From contig JWZX01002484.1 of the NCBI GenBank assembly GCA_001275005.1, positions 1-12,122 on the forward strand: a DNA stretch of 12,122 bases, written 5' to 3'. Made by a program: the position numbers and the translations under genes. The stretch comes from Chrysochromulina tobinii. Taxonomy: Eukaryota; Haptophyta; Prymnesiales; Chrysochromulinaceae. Positions 1 through 7,079 of this stretch are shown in pieces; the stretch's first letter is position 1; each line of letters begins with the position of its first letter. The notes under the pieces were generated by a model. The model made no database searches. It was not told the origin of the DNA and worked only from the letters and a program-made list of their open reading frames with translations.

Positions 1-132
1 CGCCACGCGCCGCTGCGCTGCCGCCGCGCCCCGCTGCGCTGCCGCCGCGCGCCGCTGCGCTGCCGCCGCGCGCCACTGCCCTGCCGCCGGCCGCAGCCGA
101 CAGCCAGCGCCTGACCGAGAACATCTTGCGTG
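1..132 (+). CDS. Possible 3' end of an upstream gene (low-complexity tail)
   Basis: All three plus frames are open through the 21-bp repeats. They stop at TGA 112-114, TGA 130-132 or, for the third frame, only at TGA 296-298. The drop in GC content after about 115 and an AATAAA at 207-212 suggest a coding end near 114-132 followed by a 3' UTR. The frame cannot be decided and no domain is visible. The repeats could equally be noncoding or belong to a minus-strand gene. This entry only marks that a neighbouring gene may end here. Confidence 0.2.
5..88. repeat. 21-bp GC-rich tandem minisatellite, 4 copies
   Basis: Four contiguous 21-bp units lie at 5-25, 26-46, 47-67 and 68-88, built on a core close to cgccgctgcgctgccgcc; the last unit is the most diverged. 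Because 21 is a multiple of three, the array would encode a heptapeptide repeat in any frame; in the frame starting at base 3 it reads RAAALPP-like units. Composition falls sharply from very GC-rich to AT-richer after about 115. This fits the end of a low-complexity coding segment running into a 3' UTR, or a simple minisatellite. Confidence 0.8.
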
Positions 133-295
133 AGGGTGAATGTGAATATTTATGTCTTTGGAACATGTCTTTACACACTCCGCTACATGTACCACCCCGC
201 TACGGTAATAAAGCATGCGTTATAAGATGCTGGACGTTCATGCGCTCGCTATTCATATGTGACACTTCTCCACAAGCGGCTCGCTCGTCTCCGAC

Positions 296-982
296 ATGAT
301 GACCTTCCTCCTCTGCGACTCCTTGTTGCTGAGCCACCTGCATGTGTGCACACCGGCGCACCCGTATCGTTGGCGCACTGCTCCTCTGCGCATGGACACG
401 GACTCCGAGTGGAGTGCATCCGACGAGGTATCCACGCCGACGCGCTCAACTCGCAGCAAAGCCTTGCCTCTGCGCCTGCCGCCTGCCACACGCCCGTCGT
501 TCGCTCCGACGCAGGCATCGCTGCGCAACGCGATTGAGCGCGCCACAACCCCCAGGGTGGGCTCGCCGCAAAGCGTGCTCCAGGGCTTGGATTCGGCTTA
601 CGTGCTGATCTTCAACGCCGGCCAGCAGGATGAGAGTGTGCACACAGAGCTACCAAAATACGTACCTTTCAACACCGTGCAGGCGAACTCATTCGTGCTC
701 GCCTTTGAGCTCAACGACGACGCCGGACGCTTTGCGCTGCAGCTGCAGGCCGAGGGCTTCGTGAGTCATCGCCCCTAGCTGCTAGCGCGCTGCCACAGCC
801 CGTTCTGAACATCTGAAGTTTCTGAAGCGGCGTCTCTCGTGGCGTTTGCTCACGATGCGTGCACTGTGCGCTGATGATCGCAGGACCTCGCGACCCCACT
901 CAAGTGGGAGGTCGACACACTAATCAAATTCTGTTTAGTGGGCTCGTTCGACGTGGGCTTGCGCGCCGCGGCAAAGCATTGA
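296..982 (+). CDS. DUF3110-domain protein, two exons, probably plastid-targeted
   Basis: Joining exon 1 (296-760) to exon 2 (884-982) gives 187 residues. The 123-bp intron (761-883) starts GTGAGT, ends CAG and is phase 0. Residues about 100-155 (AYVLIFNAG, then SFVLAFELNDDAGRFALQLQ and AEGF) match DUF3110, a small domain of unknown function found in cyanobacteria and plastid-bearing eukaryotes. Exon 2 continues the family with a WEVDTLIKFC...SFDVG stretch, which supports the splice. The N-terminus has a short hydrophobic run (residues 3-17) and then a Ser/Thr/Arg/Pro-rich, poorly conserved region up to about 95. That resembles a signal peptide plus transit peptide for a secondary plastid. The tail after SFDVG is only seven residues, shorter than I expect for the family, so the 3' end may be modelled imperfectly. 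The start is ATG 296 (a double ATG); ATG 392 would lose the hydrophobic leader. Biochemical function is unknown. Confidence 0.8.
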
Positions 983-1033
983 TCGGGCACACAAGTTGAC
1001 CACGGCCGTTGACCGTCGAAGCGTCTTTCAATC

Positions 1034-1039
1034 AATAAA
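1034..1039 (+). promoter_or_regulatory. Candidate poly(A) signal AATAAA
   Basis: An AATAAA hexamer lies 52 bases after the stop codon of the DUF3110 gene in a locally AT-rich stretch. Position and sequence suit a polyadenylation signal, but use of this hexamer in this lineage is an assumption. Confidence 0.35.
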
Positions 1040-1549
1040 TATGAATTATAGAAAAATATTGAGCTGTGAAGGGTGGAAAGTGCGCGAGTCATGCTCGCGA
1101 CGTGCCTCCGCCTGCGTGCGGGGGCGGTGCCGCGGGGGTGCGTGCACATCGCATATGCGTAATGCCGTGGTGGTGAACGTGCTCCGGTGTGGCTCGGGGT
1201 TGGGCGACGGGGCGGGTTCGGGGCGGCCGGCCCCGGGCCGGGCACGGGTCAAACGCGCGCGAAGCTCTGAGATATTACTGTCTCGAAGAACACACAGGAC
1301 CGTCGAACAGCGCTTCAACCCGTGCGGGCGCAGCCACATGGGTCCAGTTCGTCAATGTCTGTTTCACTCTAGAGGTTTCACGATAGCATCACTTGCGTCT
1401 GAGGCGTCACGTAGACTGAATCTGTTGCGTGTTGTGTACGGGCAGACGATCGGGCCACCGCACAACCAGCGCACACCATGTCGCACAGGTCATGGCGACT
1501 GACAGTAGGCCAGAGTCACGAGTGTCCAGCCCACACTCTAGTCCAGGCT
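1040..1549. other. Convergent intergenic region, no gene recognised
   Basis: The stretch lies between the 3' ends of the DUF3110 gene (+) and MsrB (-) and should contain both 3' UTRs. It includes a very GC-rich patch around 1190-1260 with a ggccggccccgggccggg core that could form local secondary structure. The open frames across it have no recognisable domain or coding character. Confidence 0.5.
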
Positions 1550-2103
1550 TCAGAGCACTTTGGCTTCGGCGAACCCGGCTGGTGGGACGCCCTTCACAAA
1601 CTTCACGCTCGCGCTGTTGACGCAATGCCGCTCGTTGGTTGGAGTCATGCGCTCGCCCTCAAAAACTGCGATTCGCGAGTCAGGGATAGGGTGAGCGAAC
1701 AGGCTGTCCCAGTGCGACGCGCACGCCGCAGCAACTTGCCGTGGCCTAGATGACCGTCGCAGTTGTTGCATAAGATCTCAACCCGCCGCATGCCGTGTGT
1801 GTTGTCTTCGATGATCTTCACGGAGCCTTTGTAGCACTTGTCAAAGGCGGGCCATCCGCATCCAGATTTGAATTTCGACTCGGCCGAGTAGAGCGGGTTG
1901 CCACAGCCGCGGCACACAAAGTAACCATCGCCAGCAGATGGATAAAAGCTGTCATACTCACCGGTGCGCGGGCGCTCGGTGGCCTTGTTGCGCAGCACCT
2001 GGAACTCAAAGTCTGACAGCTTTACCTTCCACTCTGCTGCGGTCATCTTGGCGGCAGCATCCGCCGCAATGCGCGGTGGCGCCTCGGTCAGGATCTCGGC
2101 CAT
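1550..2103 (-). CDS. msrB: Peptide-methionine (R)-S-oxide reductase MsrB, two exons
   Basis: Exon 1 is 2103-1740 and exon 2 is 1665-1550 on the minus strand, joined in phase 1 across a 74-bp intron to give 159 residues. MsrB reduces methionine-R-sulfoxide in oxidised proteins. The whole fold is visible: zinc-binding CxxC pairs at C64/C67 and C112/C115, the SGCGWPAF motif with a possible resolving C82, the HLGHVFEGE motif, and catalytic C136 in RHCVNSAS. The HLGH|VFEGE motif is restored exactly only by splicing: without it the frame runs into an unrelated tail. The intron begins GCAAGT and ends CAG, so it is GC-AG. No targeting peptide is obvious (N-terminus MAEILTEAPPRIA), so a cytosolic enzyme is likely. 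Length is normal for a single-domain MsrB. Its 3' end faces the DUF3110 gene. Confidence 0.93.
1666..1739 (-). other. GC-AG spliceosomal intron in msrB
   Basis: Read on the minus strand, the exon ends ...GGC CAC G, the intron starts GCAAGT and ends CGCAG, and exon 2 begins TTTTTGAGGGC. Phase-1 joining rebuilds the conserved GHLGHVFEGE sequence. No GT placement at this junction gives the same protein. The extended match to the GCAAGT consensus is typical of true GC-AG introns. Confidence 0.85.
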
Positions 2104-2936
2104 TAAAACCGACCGTCGGAGGACCTCGCACAGAGTGTGGGCGGGTCAGTGTGGGTGAATTGAAAGGACATTTCAGGGAAGAGTCCTGAAGAGATGAGAA
2201 CATGAGAAGTCAGTGTGTGAAGTTAACACGAAAGACGCACGGCACTGTTACTGCCCGCTCAGAACAGTATCGTGTTCAAGTTCAAGTTCAAGTTACTAGT
2301 ACGTGTAAGCTTCCTTTAGGTTGTCTGCCCTAGTAACTTGAACTTGAACTTGAAGTCGAGTGCACAAGCCCCGAGCGAGTCGCGCATCTTCATTCACATC
2401 GCACCAACACGGACGAACGAAATCGCGCATCTCACGTCTATAGTCTTTTGTGACCGTGAGTCCGTGACATGAACGCATTGGAGCTCATTGTCCTTGCCGT
2501 TTGACGTTCGTGCGGGCGCGGATCTTGGTCGGTCGCTCGGTGCCGGTGATTTGGGCGGTCGCAATTCTCCGCATCGCGAAGTGCACATGACTCAACGCTG
2601 TGCTGTCGTCCTGGAAAAGCCTGAGCGTTAAAATACACACCGCAAAGCGCGAACAGTGCACACATACCCTGAGGGCTGGGTGAGCGGTCCTGCGGTCGCC
2701 GTCCATCTGGCTCGGTCGGTCGTTTCCGCATAAACTGCGTGCAGAAGTCCGATTGGTCATTGTAGCCCGAGTGCCCTTCCGCTAGACCGGTGAACCGAGG
2801 GGCTGGGAGCCGGAGCCGCTCGACGCTCGGGTGAACCACTCAACGTAGGAGAGCCCTACTCGACCCGGGTAGCGCCCTGCGCGAGAGGCCCTGCTAGCTT
2901 GTCACCTCGCATGGCGTGGAGCAAGTCAAACTTCAC
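2104..2936. other. Intergenic region upstream of msrB, no gene recognised
   Basis: About 830 bases separate the MsrB start from the 3' end of the J-domain gene. It should hold the MsrB promoter next to 2104 and the J-gene 3' UTR near 2936. The only clear structure is the 25-bp inverted repeat described separately. Minus-strand open frames at 2438-2839 (GTG start only) and 2485-2760 have no recognisable domain and look accidental. Confidence 0.5.
2275..2354. repeat. Perfect 25-bp inverted repeat with 30-nt loop
   Basis: The left arm (2275-2299) is three tandem ttcaag hexamers followed by ttactag. The right arm (2330-2354) is its exact reverse complement. The arms are separated by 30 bases (2300-2329). 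As RNA or cruciform DNA this would form an uninterrupted 25-bp stem. No protein-coding frame accounts for it. It may be a regulatory hairpin, the core of a small foldback element, or an inverted duplication of a hexamer microsatellite. Confidence 0.9.
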
Positions 2937-3437
2937 CTACCAGCGCCTAGCACTCCATAAGTCTCGTATCGCAAAGCCACGCTGGTGCGGAAAGCGCTCC
3001 TTCTTGTGGAGCGTAAAGGCAAGATAGCCTGTCATGCCAAAGAGCAAAGCAGTCATAACCCTGATCGATGTCGAACCAGTGTTTTGATGGTAACGCCTTA
3101 TCTCGTCCTTGTGACTTCGACCGTCGGGAGTCATGAGTTTACGCGCCGTCTCAGACATGGTTGGCCGTTGCAGCGTCTCGTACGCAGCGCGAATTTCCAT
3201 GAAACGGGCCTCCGCTTCAGCCTTGCTTGCACTTCCCGCCAATGCAACATCAGGGTGGCAACGCTTGGCCATATTATGGTAAGCGTTCTTGACTTCTGCA
3301 GCCGTGGGCAGTGGACTGAGGCCGAGGACGCGCGCTGCCGCCTTGTGCGTCGCAATCGTCACAGGCGTCCGTGCGCCGCTGGCCATTGCAATCGGAGGAC
3401 GAATACGTCGAAATGCGAAGTTTCCTTCACGAATCAT
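2937..3437 (-). CDS. J-domain (DnaJ-like) protein with C-terminal membrane anchor
   Basis: This is a 166-residue single-exon protein. Residues about 34-90 form a J domain (AARVLGLSPLPTAAEVKNAY, then AKRCHPDVA and a closing FMEIRAAYETLQ helix) with the HPD tripeptide at 61-63 that stimulates Hsp70 ATPase. There is no Gly/Phe region and no zinc finger, so it is a class C (type III) J-protein. A hydrophobic stretch at about 125-143 (VMTALLFGMTGYLAFTL) is probably a transmembrane segment, followed by a short basic tail. The Arg-rich N-terminus (MIREGNFAFRRIRPP) could be a mitochondrial presequence, but that is uncertain. A second start at Met18 is possible. It diverges from the MORN gene across about 400 bases. 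Confidence 0.85.
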   Translation of the reverse strand: MIREGNFAFRRIRPPIAMASGARTPVTIATHKAAARVLGLSPLPTAAEVKNAYHNMAKRCHPDVALAGSASKAEAEARFMEIRAAYETLQRPTMSETARKLMTPDGRSHKDEIRRYHQNTGSTSIRVMTALLFGMTGYLAFTLHKKERFPHQRGFAIRDLWSARRW

Positions 3438-3842
3438 CTCCCTGTACGAATCCTACCGTCCTGGGCTCTCACTCGCATAGCTTGATACATGTACATGTGC
3501 GTGACGAGGTGGAGGCTTCAATCATAGTGACCGACGGTGATTCTTCGCGCCGAAATTCGTCAAACTTGTTTTTCATTTTGTTCAGAGCTCGCGTCGTCAC
3601 CACGCACGATCACGACAACATCCCTGACATGTGCGTCGCCGTGCCATGTCTGATGTATCTGACGAGCAGCTCCGGCAGAAGATTGAGATCGGTCAGGGAT
3701 CAAAGTCGAGAGCAGCATCTCTTCGCTCGGCTTGCTTGCACCGGGGCCAGAGCTTCGTTTGCCCTCATCTCTGCCGTCGCTCACGTATGGCGGGCGATTC
3801 TCTGTGCTTCCGTAGTTGGCGACAACGACCAACTTTGGCCTC
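3438..3842. promoter_or_regulatory. Divergent intergenic region between J-protein and MORN genes
   Basis: Both flanking genes start outward from these 405 bases, so it should contain both promoters, possibly shared. A palindromic acatgtacatgt lies at about 3486-3497. No TATA box can be identified with confidence. Open frames through the region (for example 3371-3925 on + and 3560-4021 on -) overlap the true genes out of frame and carry no domain. Confidence 0.45.
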
Positions 3843-6480
3843 ATGTCCACGGAACCGGCCATCGCGCAGCCTCCCGGTCGCGGGAGGCAGCGGCGGCCAA
3901 CGCACGAGAACATGCTCGATATTGAGGGTCTCCTGAGCGGCTGTGACGAATTTGGCACCCGAATCCGCATCTTCACCGCCACGCTCACGGGCGAGCGCGA
4001 GTACAAGGCGCATCTCGGCAAGTTTCGCTACACGGGCTCGACGATTCCGCCGGATGGCGAGCTCCCCTCAGATGTAACGCAGACAGAAGAGGTGACGCTG
4101 GCGCCGGGTATTCGAGGGCGGCTGGAGACTGGCCGTATGCGCCATGGCTACGGCGAGATCGAGTACGAGTCGGGCTCGGTCTTTCGGGGCCAGTGGGCCT
4201 TCGGCAAGCGCGAGGGCCAAGGCAAGTTTATCTACCCGTGTGGGGACGTGTACGAAGGCGAGTGGAAGGGTGGCAAATACCACGGCCGCGGCAAGTACAC
4301 GAGCGGCGACAGTGGCGGGCGCGCCCTCGAGTATGACGGCGAGTGGAAGGCTGACAAGATGGAGGGGTACGGCCGCTATATTTATAAGGATACCGGCGAT
4401 CTGGTGAGGCAACCGGGAGAACGAACCCCCCACCTCGTCTGCCTCGTCGGCGCGCTTTCCTCGCCACGCGTAGAGATCCGCTGATCTCGGGGCGTATCTC
4501 GGAGGAGCCCGTCCGCCAGCCCTAGCCGCTGATCCCGGGGCGTATCTCGGAGGAGCCCGTCCGGCAGCTAAGGCGCACGCTCGCATGTGCACCGCGCGCA
4601 GTATGAGGGCAACTTCGTCAACGGCTTCCGCGAGGGGTTTGGTAAGTACACGACGAAGGGTGGTGATGTGTCCATCGGAGAGTACGAGGGTGGCGAGCTC
4701 AGGAGCAAGACCAAGGTCGACAAAGCAAGCCTGCTCACAGGCACAGACGAGTGGGGAAAGCGCATCAAGTTCCATACCGCCTCGCTCACGGGTGGCCAGG
4801 CGCTCGAGTCGGTGCGAAGCTGTGAAACTTGTGGACTGTCGAGCACTGATGACCACTGATGACCACTGATGGCCACTGATGACCACTGATGACCACTGAC
4901 GACTCGAATCGGTGAGGCGCTGTGGAACTTGTGGACGATTCCGGCGCACTGCGCGACTCAGAGTGTCTCGTCTCCCGACAGCCTCATCTCCCCACAGCCT
5001 CATCTCCCCACAGTCTCGACTCCCCACAGCCTCGTCTCCCCACAGCCTCGTCTCCCCACAGCCTCGTCTCCCCACAACCTCCTCGCTGCTGCCGCTGCTG
5101 CCGCCGCTGCTGCTGACTGTGTGCACTCGATCTCCTGCGCTGCTGTCAGGGCCTGGGCAACTTTGTGTACACGGGCGACACGATCGCCTCAAAGGACGCT
5201 TCTGTGACGACCACCGAGAAGGTCGCGGACGCGAAGGGCGTTGGTGGCCACTTGGCGAGCGGGCGCTCACGGCACGGGCAGGGAGAGATCAAGTACGACT
5301 CTGGCGCCTTTTACGTTGGTGGATGGTCGCGTGGCAAGCGGGAAGGCACGGGCAAGTTCGTCTTCGCGTGCGGCGACGTGTACGAGGGGCAGTGGAAGAA
5401 TGGCATGTACCACGGCGTAGGCAAGTACACGAGCGCCGACAGCGACGAGTACGAGGGCGAGTGGGTCAACGACAAGATGGAGGGGCACGGCCGCTACCAC
5501 TATCGTAACTCTGGCGACGTGTACGAGGGCGACTGGATCGGCGGCGTGAGCCACGGGATTGGCAAGTTCATCCAGGCGAGCACCGGCGAGACCTTCATGG
5601 GGGAGTACGAGCGCGGCGAGCTCAAGGGCAAGACCAAGCTCGACAAGGCAAGCATGCTCAACGGGACAGATGAGTTTGGGAAGCGGATCAAGTTCTTCAC
5701 GGCCTCACTCACGGGCGAGCGCGCCATCCGCGCCGGCCTCGGCAATTTCCGATACTCTGGCGAGACGATTGCTCACGGCGAGGCCCTCACCATCCAGTCG
5801 AAAGAGAGGGTCGAGGGCGCGCCGGGTGGCAGGCTGCAAGGCACATCGCGAGGGCGGCTCGCGAGTGGTCGCGTGCGGCACGGGTATGGAGAGATCAAGT
5901 ATGACTCGGGCTCCGCGTACGTCGGCGAATGGGAGAACGACACGCGCGTGGGCACGGGCAAATACTTCTTCGCGTGCGGCGACGTGTACGAGGGGCAGTG
6001 GAAGAATGGCATGTACCACGGCGTAGGCAAGTACACGAGCGCCGACAGCGACGAGTACGAGGGCGAGTGGGCGTATGACAAGATGGAGGGTGCGCTGCCC
6101 TCCTTGCGCAGCGCTGCCCAGCCCCCTTGCGCAGCGCCGTCGACCGCTCAGCCCTCCCCCATGCTTTCGCCTCCCATCTCACCTCAGGGCACGGGCGTTA
6201 CGTCTTCAAGGAGAGCGGCGATGTGTACGAGGGCAGTTTCGTCAAGGGCGTCATCGACGGCCCCGGTAAGTACACTACGAAGGCGAGCGGCCAGACGGTC
6301 CAGGGCGAGTTTTTCGCAGGCAGGTTGCGTGCCAGCGACTCGACCTCGACGAGAATGTCCTTTGTGGACTCGCCGTTCACCTCGAAAGTGGAGTACGAAG
6401 CCTATCTGAAGCTCTCGGAGGCGGAGGCGATTGAACGCGTCGCCCTCGCGCGAGCGATGGTGTCTGTTGCGAGCCGATGA
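3843..6480 (+). CDS. MORN-repeat protein with three ~200-residue modules, four exons
   Basis: Exons 3843-4403, 4602-4811, 5150-6089 and 6188-6480 join to give 667 residues. The start is the first ATG after an in-frame TAG at 3813. Introns are 198, 338 and 98 bp (GTGAGG, GTGCGA and GTGCGC donors; CAG acceptors; phases 0, 0 and 1), and each junction restores a repeat motif. Three modules of about 195-201 residues each begin with a DEFGxRIxFxTAxLTG box (near residues 35, 236 and 431), continue with a LGxFxYxGxTI segment and a variable linker, then four to five MORN motifs such as GDVYEGEWKGGKYHGRGKYT. About 12 full MORN motifs are present. The end is an Ala/Glu-rich stretch. MORN proteins commonly act as membrane- or cytoskeleton-associated scaffolds; no catalytic domain is visible, so a scaffold role is an inference. 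The DEFG box between MORN blocks is a feature I do not recognise. Confidence 0.85.
4478..4568 (+). repeat. 48-bp tandem duplication inside MORN intron 1
   Basis: Bases 4478-4520 and 4526-4568 are 43-bp copies at a 48-bp period, differing at two positions (t/c and c/g). Both lie wholly inside the 198-bp first intron. The array brings no coding content and was probably produced by slippage. Confidence 0.85.
4803..4936 (+). repeat. 100-bp-spaced duplication of the exon 2 / intron 2 donor region
   Basis: Bases 4803-4836 span the end of exon 2 and the donor (ctcgagtcg|gtgcga). They recur at 4903-4936 with 5 differences in 34. The second copy carries a stronger-looking donor (ctcgaatcg|gtgagg) but lies beyond an in-frame TGA at 4857-4859, so only the first donor keeps the protein open. 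Between them are five units of a 10-bp repeat (actgatgacc, 4845-4894). Confidence 0.8.
4966..5077 (+). repeat. 16-bp tandem repeat resembling 3' splice sites, 7 copies, in MORN intron 2
   Basis: Seven units of cctcgtctccccacag occupy 4966-5077 with few substitutions. Each is a pyrimidine run ending in ACAG, except the last, which ends ACAA. The array sits inside the 338-bp intron, upstream of the acceptor at 5147-5149 (TGTCAG) that restores the reading frame. A CTG/CCG-rich tract follows at about 5086-5115. Confidence 0.9.
5361..6071 (+). repeat. Identical 105-bp segments in MORN modules 2 and 3
   Basis: Bases 5361-5465 and 5967-6071 are identical over all 105 positions, 606 bp apart (202 codons). 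They encode the same three MORN units (CGDVYEGQWKNGMYHGVGKY onwards). Flanking parts of the two modules have diverged at both silent and replacement sites, so the identity is confined to this patch. Confidence 0.9.
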
Positions 6481-7020
6481 GCGCTTCGCGGCATGGAACT
6501 TTGACAGTATAGCGCGGAGAGCTTTCGGGGGCTGCGTCCGAGAGCTCGCCAGGCTGACCTCACAATATGATCCGCGCTGCAACAAACACACGGTGCTGAC
6601 TCCGCTCTGCAGAGTGTGTCGTACATGTACGCGGTTAGTACAGACTGAGTCACGGAGTCAGCAGACTCCAGCCATCCACCTCACCGGACCATGCACCGGT
6701 CGAGCACGTCCCTCGTCCGCGGGGATCCGATCTTTCCATGTACGGCTTGAGTTCGAGAGTTGATCCCCGCGCCGTTGAGGCGTTGCTTCGAAGATGTTTA
6801 CGAGAGTCGTAGCTACCCCGCAGACTGACTTTCGGGCGGGCGGGACGGATAGTAAATCCGAAAAACTACGTCGCTCCTAAGGAGCTTGCGTGGCTTGCCA
6901 ACCGAACACCGACGTCAAGGGTGGACGTGAAGGGGCGTGCGGTCGGCGAGCCACTGACTCAGCGACGGCGACGCGTCTCGGGCAGCGGCACGCTCGTCCA
7001 AACAGGCCCTCGCCCAAAGG
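6481..7020. other. Convergent intergenic region, MORN / bestrophin
   Basis: The stretch holds the 3' flanks of the MORN gene (+) and the bestrophin gene (-). A palindromic cgtacatgtacg occurs at about 6619-6630. The first copy of the 50-bp tandem repeat lies at its right end. Open frames from 6431 and 6890 overlap neighbouring genes out of frame and have no domain. No RNA gene is recognisable. Confidence 0.5.
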
Positions 7021-7079
7021 TCACGACGCCGTCTCGGGCAGCGGCACGCTCGTCCAAACAGGCCCTCGCCCAAAGGTCA
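6974..7079. repeat. 50-bp exact direct repeat, 56-bp period, across the bestrophin stop codon
   Basis: Bases 6974-7023 and 7030-7079 are identical over 50 positions. The right copy is translated as the end of the bestrophin-like protein (LTFGRGPVWTSVPLPETA). The stop codon (tca at 7021-7023 read as TGA) lies in the first three bases, in minus-strand order, of the left copy. The period of 56 is not a multiple of three, so the left copy is out of frame. Confidence 0.92.

Noticed and set aside
2438-2839. 133-codon minus-strand open frame in the msrB/J-protein intergenic region
   Set aside because: It begins with GTG, has no domain, and its composition is unlike the neighbouring genes.
3816-3842. 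Upstream extension of the MORN protein from a TTG codon
   Set aside because: A nuclear gene should start at ATG; an in-frame TAG lies at 3813 and the first ATG is 3843.
4068-5270. 400-codon minus-strand open frame opposite the MORN gene
   Set aside because: It crosses two inferred introns, its low-complexity parts are the antisense of intron repeats, and the opposite strand shows clear MORN homology.
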